DNA of 5,605 nt. Origin: an uncultured Desulfomonile sp. Its GTDB lineage: Bacteria; Desulfobacterota; Desulfomonilia; Desulfomonilales; Desulfomonilaceae. A program made the position numbers and the translations under genes. This document shows positions 1 through 5,487 of this stretch, in pieces (the first letter of the stretch is position 1; each line of letters starts with the position of its first letter). The DNA lies in contig CAIXMD010000555.1 in assembly GCA_903920415.1 (NCBI GenBank), forward strand, positions 1-5,605, read 5' to 3'. The notes below the pieces were generated by a model. The model did no database searches. It was not told the DNA's origin and saw only the letters and a list, made by a program, of their open reading frames with translations.

Positions 1-1
1 A

Positions 2-391
2 ATTCCTTATTCTGCCGGGGTTACGGAAACCATTCTCCTTGTTGAAGATATGGAATTGGTGAGGGAGTTGGGAGTAACCATTCTTGAGAAATTTGGTTAC
101 AAGGTCCTCAGTGTAGCTGATGGACAAGAGGCCCTTGATGTGTACGAGAAGGAACAAGGGAATATTTCTCTTGTTATACTGGATATCCTTATGCCTCGGA
201 TGGATGGCAAGGAGTGCCTTGAGCAACTCCTTCGGATTAATCCAAACGTTAAAGCTATTATTTCCAGTGGTGTAGGCCAGGAAGATTTGATTCAGGATGT
301 GGTCAAACTTGGTGCAAAGGGTGCCGTGAATAAGCCGTATGGAATGAGACAGATACTAGCGATGGTTCGACAGGTACTGGATGGGGATTAA
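2..391 (+). CDS. Response regulator receiver domain, C-terminal end of a larger protein (5' partial; probable hybrid histidine kinase)
   Basis: The frame is open from the left edge, so the 129 visible residues are the end of a longer protein. An internal ATG at position 50 would cut off the first beta strand and the acidic pair, so it is not the real start. The visible residues form one complete receiver (REC) domain: strand TILLVED with acidic residues E15-D16, the phospho-acceptor D61 in LVILDILMPRMDG, the conserved hydroxyl residue S89 in IISSG, and the switch lysine K111 followed by cis-proline in NKPY. The ETILLVED opening and the SSG motif are typical of receivers fused behind PAS and histidine-kinase domains. 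The protein stops soon after the domain, with no output domain, which fits a phosphorelay receiver at the end of a hybrid sensor kinase. A stand-alone CheY-like protein starting just outside the window cannot be excluded. The signal sensed and the phosphorelay partner are unknown. Confidence 0.88.
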   Translation: MPYSAGVTETILLVEDMELVRELGVTILEKFGYKVLSVADGQEALDVYEKEQGNISLVILDILMPRMDGKECLEQLLRINPNVKAIISSGVGQEDLIQDVVKLGAKGAVNKPYGMRQILAMVRQVLDGD

Positions 392-515
392 GCGAAAAAG
401 ACCGGGCGGTTGACAAAGGTTTCATCGATCCCGGCTACGACTATGGTGTCCCAAGCAAAGCCCACCCAAGATTCACCAGAGCCATTCTGACCCATTCTCC
501 ACCCCCCGGATAAAA

Positions 516-537
516 GTGGTATCCACGATTGCATCGT
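516..537. repeat. Two overlapping short inverted repeats in the 392-644 spacer
   Basis: GTGG-TAT-CCAC (516-526) and ACGAT-TGC-ATCGT (525-537) overlap by two bases and would form mutually exclusive small hairpins. No T-run follows either, so neither is a convincing terminator. The rest of the 392-644 spacer shows no coding potential I can support. A TTGACA occurs at 410-415 but lacks a good -10 at 16-18 nt. Confidence 0.3.
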
Positions 538-644
538 AATCCTTCTCGTGAAAAAAGCAGAACAGAAGCATCCTTTTGAGTCATTTCAGCTTACCTTGCA
601 ACGAGATAAGAATGGATACGGAGCCAAGAAAGGATAATGCTTAA

Positions 645-896
645 ATGCCAATGAACCGAGAAGAGAGACACTGTAGCAACTGTATCTATTCGTTCCCCAG
701 TGGGCAGGATTTTGAGTGTCGGTTTAAGAAGCCGACTGGTACCGGCCAAAGTCGTGGGAGTTTCCCGATGGTCCGCTCTGACTGGTGGTGTGGTGATGGT
801 CTTTGGGAGAAGAAGTTTGGGGACAGGACTCACCGATACTCATGGGATGATGATGAACTCGCATACACAGAACTTATTCCTACTAATGCTGATTGA
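645..896 (+). CDS. Small four-cysteine protein of unknown function, possibly metal-binding
   Basis: This 83-residue, soluble-looking protein has no signal peptide or membrane segment. Four cysteines are placed as C10-x2-C13, C25 and C49. C10-x2-C13 is followed by I-Y-S, C25 sits in an ECRFKKP context, and C49 lies in FPMVRSDWWCGDG. The pattern of a CxxC knuckle, a CR..P element and a final W-C-G with aromatic residues recalls small uncharacterised proteins expected to bind zinc or an iron-sulfur cluster; that resemblance is from memory, not from a search. The C-terminal third is acidic (WDDDE). The start at 645 is preferred over the ATG at 651 because AGGA at 631-634 lies about 10 nt upstream. 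It stands alone between a receiver-domain gene and a separately promoted unit; its stop codon overlaps the -35 of the next promoter. No specific function can be assigned. Confidence 0.72.
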   Translation: MPMNREERHCSNCIYSFPSGQDFECRFKKPTGTGQSRGSFPMVRSDWWCGDGLWEKKFGDRTHRYSWDDDELAYTELIPTNAD

Positions 897-921
897 CAAC
901 AACAATTCAATTAGTTAGCAT
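893..921 (+). promoter_or_regulatory. Sigma70-type promoter for the secreted-protein/hemW unit
   Basis: A perfect -35 TTGACA (893-898) is separated by 17 nt from TAGCAT (916-921), a 4/6 match to the -10 consensus. Transcription would begin near 928, giving a leader of about 57 nt before the ATG at 985. The -35 overlaps the stop codon of the upstream small gene. This is assigned by consensus match only. Confidence 0.5.
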
Positions 922-958
922 ATCGATTGAAGCTTCAGACGGCTTGAAATAAGTGATT

Positions 959-977
959 GGAGGAGGAGGAGGAGGAG
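959..977 (+). promoter_or_regulatory. Repetitive Shine-Dalgarno tract, (GGA)6 plus G
   Basis: Six uninterrupted GGA triplets followed by G lie immediately before the start codon at 985. Every register offers an anti-Shine-Dalgarno match (GGAGG or AGGAG); the last GGAG ends 7 nt before the ATG, which is ideal spacing. It fixes the start of the secreted protein and predicts strong translation. As a pure triplet repeat it is also a candidate for length change by replication slippage. Confidence 0.8.
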
Positions 978-984
978 ACTTACC

Positions 985-1269
985 ATGAAGCACTTGCGAA
1001 AAATTATCGTTACTGTGACAGCATTGGCGATGTTTGGACTCCCTGAATTAGCCTTGTCTCAGCAGATGATTTACGTTGTTTGCTCGAAATACGTGGCTCA
1101 AGGGAATTGTAACAAATGTTCAGATTACTTTTCTGTTCAAAACGAAGATGAGGCTGTGCGTAAATGCAATAAAAAGGGCTACGCGCAGCCGAATTACTTT
1201 CCAAGTGTAGGACGGATTCGAGCCTGGGTGCTTTCACACTGCACCTGTGGTGATGACGACTCTGATTGA
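985..1269 (+). CDS. Small secreted cysteine-rich protein of unknown function
   Basis: This 94-residue protein begins with a clear Sec signal peptide: basic MKHLRK, a hydrophobic core (IIVTVTALAMFGLP) and a likely signal peptidase I site after A-L-S at residue 25, leaving a mature chain of about 69 residues starting QQMIY. No lipobox cysteine follows the core, so it is not an obvious lipoprotein. The mature part has six cysteines (33, 42, 45, 61, 86, 88), including C42-x2-C45 and C86-x-C88, and an acidic DDDSD tail. An even cysteine count in an exported protein suggests three disulfides, though CxxC could also serve redox or metal binding. There is no CxxCH, so it is not a cytochrome c. The start is set by the (GGA)6 Shine-Dalgarno. 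Its stop overlaps the TTG start of hemW, so the two are probably co-translated. I do not recognise the family. Confidence 0.78.
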   Translation: MKHLRKIIVTVTALAMFGLPELALSQQMIYVVCSKYVAQGNCNKCSDYFSVQNEDEAVRKCNKKGYAQPNYFPSVGRIRAWVLSHCTCGDDDSD

Positions 1270-2459
1270 GCGACATCCGAACTCACAACCCGATATCGCC
1301 GCCGGATGACAACTCCGTCGGTATTTATATTCATGTGCCGTTTTGCAGAACTCGATGCCATTACTGCGCGTTCGTCACCAGTCCATATGACCCAGGTCTT
1401 GAGGAGCCGTATACGAGCTTGGTCATCAAGGAAATGGGACTCTGGGCTACTGGAAAGGCTCGGGAAATACTCGCTCAAGACGTGCTTGTGGAGACGATAT
1501 ACTTCGGAGGTGGAACACCTTCCCTATTACGTTCGGACCTAATTGCGAAAATCATCGATGCCTGTCATGCCAAGTTCAGAGTTATCGCCTCACCTGAAAT
1601 AACAATAGAGATCAACCCAGCCTCTTCTCATCGCCGTGCCTTGAAAGAGTTGTGCGCCGCAGGCGTTAATCGAGTCAGCCTCGGAATACAGTCCCTAAAT
1701 GATGAAGATTTGCGGCGCATGGGGAGGGCCCATAACTCCAGGGACGCTGTGTCAATTTTCAAGGATATCAGAGCGGTGGGGTTTGACAATGTATCCGTCG
1801 ATCTGCTTGCAGGGTTTCCCGGCCAGTCCATGAATTCAGTCAGCAACAGCCTGGAACAGGTGCTCAACCTCGGGCCGGATCATCTCTCGGTTTACCTTTT
1901 CGAATTGAAAGAGGGAACGAGGATTGAGTCGCTGTTACGTGACGGGAAAGAATCCGCTTCCGACGATGATCTGGCTGCCGATCAGTATGAACATATTTGT
2001 CGAGTAACCAAATCGGCCGGATATGATCATTATGAAATTTCTAATTTCAGCCGGGGAGGTCATTTCTCCCGTCACAACCTGAAATACTGGAATGATGAGA
2101 TTTACCTGGGATTCGGCCCCGGTGCTCACGGGATGACAGGCCGCCACCGGTATTACGATCTTATGGATTTCAGGCAGTACCAGCAGGCCCTGAGCAGAAA
2201 CGAGTTACCCCTTGCCTCCTTGACGGAACTAAATCCTTTCACTCGTTTCAAGGACGCTCTCATTATGGGATCACGACTGGTCGAAGGACTAAGCCTTTCT
2301 CGTTTAGGGGCACGTTACGGCATCGACGCATTCGCTTTCGTGGACGAAACCGCCGGTGATCTCCATTCCGGGGGACTTTATCGTATCGTGGGAGACACGC
2401 TGGTGTTAACTCCGAGAGGACTTCTCCTCTCCAACGTAATCTTTTCAAGATGGATCTAG
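1266..2459 (+). CDS. hemW: HemW-type radical SAM heme chaperone (HemN-like family)
   Basis: This 397-residue protein has normal HemW length. The radical-SAM cluster motif is C27-x3-C31-x2-C34 near the N-terminus (HVPFCRTRCHYCAF). It lacks the extra cysteine of true coproporphyrinogen oxidase HemN (CxC after the third Cys), which points to HemW. Further family motifs are GGGTP (81-85), IEINP (114-118), SLGIQS (138-143), DLLAGFPGQ (179-187), YEISNF, then HN..YW and GFGPGAHG. A HemN_C domain fills roughly residues 325-395 and ends in TPRGLLLSN. HemW proteins bind a 4Fe-4S cluster, SAM and heme in the cytoplasm and deliver heme to apo-cytochromes or oxidases. The start is TTG at 1266: an in-frame TGA lies directly before it and no better start precedes the cysteine motif. 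That TTG overlaps the stop of the secreted-protein gene, and only a weak Shine-Dalgarno is visible, so translation is probably coupled. Confidence 0.93.
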   Translation: MSDIRTHNPISPPDDNSVGIYIHVPFCRTRCHYCAFVTSPYDPGLEEPYTSLVIKEMGLWATGKAREILAQDVLVETIYFGGGTPSLLRSDLIAKIIDACHAKFRVIASPEITIEINPASSHRRALKELCAAGVNRVSLGIQSLNDEDLRRMGRAHNSRDAVSIFKDIRAVGFDNVSVDLLAGFPGQSMNSVSNSLEQVLNLGPDHLSVYLFELKEGTRIESLLRDGKESASDDDLAADQYEHICRVTKSAGYDHYEISNFSRGGHFSRHNLKYWNDEIYLGFGPGAHGMTGRHRYYDLMDFRQYQQALSRNELPLASLTELNPFTRFKDALIMGSRLVEGLSLSRLGARYGIDAFAFVDETAGDLHSGGLYRIVGDTLVLTPRGLLLSNVIFSRWI

Positions 2460-2489
2460 ACGGCTTCTCATAACATTTCATCACCCAAG

Positions 2490-2518
2490 TTGACACATGT
2501 GATACCCTTGCTTAAGAT
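2490..2518 (+). promoter_or_regulatory. Sigma70-type promoter of the MoxR/TraB-like cassette
   Basis: TTGACA (2490-2495), a 17-nt spacer and TAAGAT (2513-2518, 4/6 match) make a strong candidate promoter 31 nt after the hemW stop. The start point would be near 2525, leaving a leader of about 75 nt before the preferred ATG at 2601. The palindrome CACATGTG (2494-2501) overlaps the -35 and could be a repressor site. Together this separates the cassette transcriptionally from hemW. Confidence 0.6.
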
Positions 2519-2528
2519 TGAAGTGTTA

Positions 2529-2544
2529 ATCAGTTCATACTGAT
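2529..2544. promoter_or_regulatory. 16-nt inverted repeat just downstream of the cassette promoter (possible operator or leader hairpin)
   Basis: ATCAGT-TCAT-ACTGAT is a perfect 6-bp inverted repeat around a 4-nt loop. It lies about +5 to +20 relative to the predicted transcription start. The position suits a repressor operator or a small leader hairpin; no T-run follows, so it is not a terminator. Function is inferred from position only. Confidence 0.4.
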
Positions 2545-2600
2545 CCGATTTGAAGAACAAGCTTCTTTTCTTAAGAGCTTGGAGTTTTAGGACGACAAGA

Positions 2601-3443
2601 ATGACAGAACAAAGAGACAAGATTACGATCAAGGGTGTTGAAATCCATCTGATGGATCCGCCTTCTGTGGACGTGGAATGGGTAGGTATGGAGGAGCCGT
2701 TGATACAGCTTCTGGCTGCCTGGTCCGAAGATGGAGTTGACCCCCCCATGCAACCAAGAATCCTGGGTAAACCAGGGGTAGGCAAGACATCCTTAGCAAT
2801 AACTGCTGCAAAGAGAATGAAGCAGGACCTTTATATTACTCAGTGCACGGTTGACACCAAGCCGGACGACCTCATCATCTCTCCGGTCATGGCAGATGAT
2901 GGAAAAATCAGGTATATGGCTTCACCTCTGGTTACAGCTATGATGAGGGGAGGAATTTGTCTTCTCGATGAAGGTAACCGGATGAGCGAGAAGAGCTGGG
3001 CGTCAATAGCACCTCTTCTGGATATGCGACGTTCGGTCTACTCGATAGTAGCGGGTGTGGAAATCAAGGCCCGACCGGAGTTCAGGATTTGCGTTACGAT
3101 GAACGAGGACGCTTCTACCTTCGAGGTCCCGGAATACATCCATTCGAGGCTCCAACCCGCTATCCACATGGATTTTCCCACACGTGAAGAAGAATTTCGG
3201 ATACTTAGAGGGAAACTTGACGGGCCTACAGACGACATGATTCGTCAGGTCGTTGATCTCCTTCAACAATCCCACGCACGAGATGAAGATCTCAGTGTTC
3301 GTGACGGGCTCAACATTGCCAGGTACGCTCATAGGTTGCTGAAATGTCGTGCCAAGCCCGACGAGAGACAAGCCCTTGACCAATCGTTTTTACAGATCAC
3401 TGGAGAAACCCGTGCCCCACTTCATGGCCCAAAACTGGTCTGA
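2601..3443 (+). CDS. MoxR-like AAA+ ATPase (AAA_5 type)
   Basis: The 280-residue product contains a full AAA+ core: Walker A GKPGVGKTS (56-64, K62 binding phosphate), Walker B ICLLDEGNRM (119-128, D123-E124), sensor 1 asparagine in VTMNED (N169), an arginine-finger candidate in HSRLQP (R183) and a sensor-2 arginine in SVRDGLNIAR (R234). The D-E-G-N-R Walker B and the short C-terminal lid are typical of MoxR-type ATPases, which act as ring-forming chaperones that remodel or activate partner proteins in the cytoplasm. It is slightly shorter than many MoxR proteins (about 300-330 residues). ATG 2601 is chosen because TAGGA (2588-2592) lies 8 nt upstream; an in-frame TTG at 2550 would add 17 residues but has a poor ribosome site. 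It is the first gene after the promoter at 2490-2518 and overlaps the next frame, so the TraB-like protein is the likely partner or substrate. Confidence 0.9.
   Translation: MTEQRDKITIKGVEIHLMDPPSVDVEWVGMEEPLIQLLAAWSEDGVDPPMQPRILGKPGVGKTSLAITAAKRMKQDLYITQCTVDTKPDDLIISPVMADDGKIRYMASPLVTAMMRGGICLLDEGNRMSEKSWASIAPLLDMRRSVYSIVAGVEIKARPEFRICVTMNEDASTFEVPEYIHSRLQPAIHMDFPTREEEFRILRGKLDGPTDDMIRQVVDLLQQSHARDEDLSVRDGLNIARYAHRLLKCRAKPDERQALDQSFLQITGETRAPLHGPKLV
3402..3405 (+). promoter_or_regulatory. Shine-Dalgarno GGAG that decides the GTG start of the TraB-like gene
   Basis: GGAG lies inside the end of the ATPase gene, 6 nt before GTG 3412. The alternative ATG at 3424 would be 18 nt away and the upstream GTG at 3349 has no comparable site. 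This favours 3412 and a 32-nt overlap with the ATPase frame. Confidence 0.5.
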
Positions 3444-5262
3444 TCTCATTAGGGTCAGAAACATTACCCTCGTGGGGGTTCTTCACTACCGAGTAGAGTT
3501 CTCCGTTCTGGTCAACAAAATCATCCGTAACGAGAAGCCCGATTGTATATGCGTTGAACTTCCCCATGCCATTCGTAATGAAATTATCTCAGCGATCCGT
3601 CAACTTCCCCATCATTGGGCCATAATTTACGAAACTGCTGCAAAAGAGAATTCCATACTCATCATCGAGGGATCGGATGGTGTTCAGGAAGCAGCAAGGT
3701 GTGCATTGGAAGATGACATTCCACTCCGATTTGTCGATCCCTTGACACTACGATATCCCCTATTCATGGATACCCTACCAGAGGCTTACATCATCGACCT
3801 CATCGGCCAGAAAACATTTCTCCAGAATGCACGGCCAAAACCATTTCAGCAAACCGATGCTGATAATACGATGCGAGAAATGTTCATGGCTGCCCGTCTC
3901 CAAGAGGCATCACGCGAGCACGGGAATGTTCTCTTCGTCGGTGGCCTCGCCCACATTCCCGGTATAGTTGATCTTCTCGATACACGTCCGGCGCTGCCGT
4001 TGATGAGGACCGGGGTCAGGGCCGCTGTTGCAGCGCCTCTCCATCCGGATTCTTTAAAAAGGGGCTACACTGAGATACCCAAGATTACGGAAGCGTTTGA
4101 GAACTGGCGAAAGGATCCTGAAAAAGACCCGCCGATAAATCGGCATGAAATGATCTTGTCACTCATGGAGGAGTCAGCCGCATATTTCAGTCGCCAGACG
4201 CATCAGGATGTTCCAGAATATGTTCGCATTACCTGGGCTAAGTTCCTTAGGAAATGGCTAAAATTAAAGGGCCGATTGCTTCCGGACCTATACCATCTTG
4301 TCAGCGCGGCACGCTCGGCCATGGACGAAGATTTCGCCTACCACGTGCATGAATTTCTTTCGGATTTCACATGGGCCAATGATCCTCTCGACCCGTCGGC
4401 AGTTCTCCTGGACGAAGACAACCTGATGTTCCACGGTCACAAAATAGTGCTCCACAAGAAGCTCAGGAGTCTTTTCAGGAATTCCAGGAAATATAGAATG
4501 AACGCGGTGAATTCTACAAAGTGGAAGGAACATCTTAAACAGAAATGGGAGACTGCGGATCCTAACGAGGTGGACATCTGTTCGTACCCTCCGGAGGATG
4601 TGGAGGTAGAACGATGGGGCGATACCCTTATGAAGCATGCCACTCACCTATTGCAGACCGCTCAGACCGGTTCAAAGCCTTTTACAGCGGATATTGAGGA
4701 CGGACCAGATATACGTGAAACTTTAAAGAGGTTTTATGAAAAGAGGATCTACGTGAAGACCGAGGAAAAGGGAGGTTTGGAATTTGGTTCTGTAGTGGTG
4801 ATTTTCGATGAAGACGAGCACTTCGTCAAATATCCTTTTCAGATGACCTGGTTGGGCGAGCACTCCCAGGAATCTGATATGGCTTTCTACTCAACCCAGC
4901 CGGGCATCGAAATGGTGGGGCCTGGAATAAGCCGCCTGGAGCACGGCGGGTTTATGATGTCTTATCCTCCCATGAGAATGTTCGACATCTGGATAGACCA
5001 TGATTTCGATTTTGTCCTCACACGGCATGAAAGGCTGCTTGTCGGAGGCATAGCTTATTCGGAGAAGCCGGGAATCGTGTACTCGGCAAGAAAGCCGCCT
5101 GGGCAACGATGGAAAAAGCTTGCAAAAACAATGGGTAAGCGTATCACATACGTCCCTCTGGGATCCCTGAACCCATTGCACGTCAAGAAGATGCGAACCT
5201 TTCACATGCTCCAAAACAAAGGGCTTCGAAATGTCGCACACGAGTTCCTAAAGACAGATTAA
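3412..5262 (+). CDS. Large protein with N-terminal TraB/ChaN/EreA-like domain and uncharacterised C-terminal region; MoxR partner candidate
   Basis: From GTG 3412 the protein has 616 residues, with no signal peptide or membrane helix, so it is probably cytoplasmic. Residues about 17-190 resemble the TraB/PrgY and ChaN/EreA/TIKI fold: strand NITLVGVLHY (17-26, H25 in the G-x-x-H position), DCICVELP (44-51, E49), RFVDP (D109), a helix with MREMFMAARL (R155) and NVLFVGGLAHIPGI (H181). Members of this superfamily carry conserved His/Glu residues at these positions and include esterase- or protease-like enzymes. A helical middle section (about 240-440) and a C-terminal region (about 440-616) containing GPGISRLEHGG and MSYPPMRMFDIW match nothing I can name. 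The overall shape recalls the large DUF5682-type proteins found beside MoxR ATPases, but I cannot confirm this without a search. Starts at 3349 (637 residues) or ATG 3424 (612) are possible. It overlaps the ATPase gene, implying coupled translation. Confidence 0.8.
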   Translation: MPHFMAQNWSDLIRVRNITLVGVLHYRVEFSVLVNKIIRNEKPDCICVELPHAIRNEIISAIRQLPHHWAIIYETAAKENSILIIEGSDGVQEAARCALEDDIPLRFVDPLTLRYPLFMDTLPEAYIIDLIGQKTFLQNARPKPFQQTDADNTMREMFMAARLQEASREHGNVLFVGGLAHIPGIVDLLDTRPALPLMRTGVRAAVAAPLHPDSLKRGYTEIPKITEAFENWRKDPEKDPPINRHEMILSLMEESAAYFSRQTHQDVPEYVRITWAKFLRKWLKLKGRLLPDLYHLVSAARSAMDEDFAYHVHEFLSDFTWANDPLDPSAVLLDEDNLMFHGHKIVLHKKLRSLFRNSRKYRMNAVNSTKWKEHLKQKWETADPNEVDICSYPPEDVEVERWGDTLMKHATHLLQTAQTGSKPFTADIEDGPDIRETLKRFYEKRIYVKTEEKGGLEFGSVVVIFDEDEHFVKYPFQMTWLGEHSQESDMAFYSTQPGIEMVGPGISRLEHGGFMMSYPPMRMFDIWIDHDFDFVLTRHERLLVGGIAYSEKPGIVYSARKPPGQRWKKLAKTMGKRITYVPLGSLNPLHVKKMRTFHMLQNKGLRNVAHEFLKTD

Positions 5263-5277
5263 ACAGGCTGATTTATT

Positions 5278-5291
5278 AAATGGGCCCATTT
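5278..5291. repeat. 14-bp perfect palindrome between the TraB-like gene and tRNA-Phe
   Basis: AAATGGGCCCATTT is fully self-complementary and starts 16 nt after the stop codon of the TraB-like gene. As RNA it gives only a short stem with no following T-run, so it is a poor intrinsic terminator. A protein-binding site upstream of the tRNA promoter is equally possible. Confidence 0.4.
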
Positions 5292-5310
5292 GACACACTC
5301 GCAAATTTCG

Positions 5311-5339
5311 TTGACATCGCCGCTCGCAACTAATATGAT
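5311..5339 (+). promoter_or_regulatory. Near-consensus promoter of tRNA-Phe
   Basis: TTGACA (5311-5316), an exact 17-nt spacer and TATGAT (5334-5339, 5/6 match) precede the tRNA by 14 nt, which predicts a leader of about 7-8 nt. This is the best promoter in the window, as expected for a stable RNA gene. A second TTGACA at 5290-5295 lacks a matching -10. Confidence 0.8.
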
Positions 5340-5353
5340 CATTTGATAGGAAT

Positions 5354-5429
<76 letters not shown>

Positions 5430-5436
5430 GAGAAAT

Positions 5437-5487
5437 AAAGCCATTCCAATTACTTATCCAGTGGTGATATGGAGTGGCTTTTTCTTT
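5437..5487. terminator. Intrinsic terminator of tRNA-Phe, probably bidirectional
   Basis: AAAGCCATTCCA (5437-5448) pairs with TGGAGTGGCTTT (5470-5481) as a 12-bp stem with one T-G wobble. The intervening 21 nt can form a small inner TATC/GATA stem. A T-rich run (TTTTTCTTT, 5479-5487) follows on the plus strand. On the minus strand the stem is followed by TTTATTTCTCT, so it can also end transcription coming from the minus-strand frame on the right. Confidence 0.85.

Noticed and set aside
482..498. Direct repeat CCATTCT spaced by 10 nt as a regulatory site or CRISPR-like repeat
   Set aside because: Only two 7-nt copies, which is easily chance; no other array-like repetition exists in the window.
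391..510. A frame reading ...DKGFIDPGYDYGVPSKAHPRF... after the receiver gene
   Set aside because: There is no start codon, it is short, and I recognise no family; too weak to call as a gene remnant.
700..918. An alternative plus-strand frame overlapping the four-cysteine gene
   Set aside because: It lacks a ribosome site and an ordered motif, whereas the 645-896 frame has a coherent cysteine pattern and AGGA at proper spacing.
985..1269. The secreted protein as a cytochrome c or lipoprotein
   Set aside because: There is no CxxCH heme motif, and no cysteine at a lipobox position after the signal core.
2414..2431. Inverted repeat GAGAGGA/TCCTCTC near the end of hemW as a terminator
   Set aside because: It lies within the conserved HemN_C coding region and has no T-run after it.
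2468..2785. A 105-codon minus-strand frame across the cassette promoter and the start of the ATPase gene
   Set aside because: It lies opposite a clear AAA+ gene, has no recognisable domain, and would run through the promoter; it is a shadow frame.
3003..3383. A 126-codon minus-strand frame inside the ATPase gene
   Set aside because: It is antisense to the conserved ATPase core and has no recognisable motifs.
4288..4647. A 119-codon minus-strand frame inside the TraB-like gene
   Set aside because: No start context or domain, and the plus-strand gene is continuous across it.
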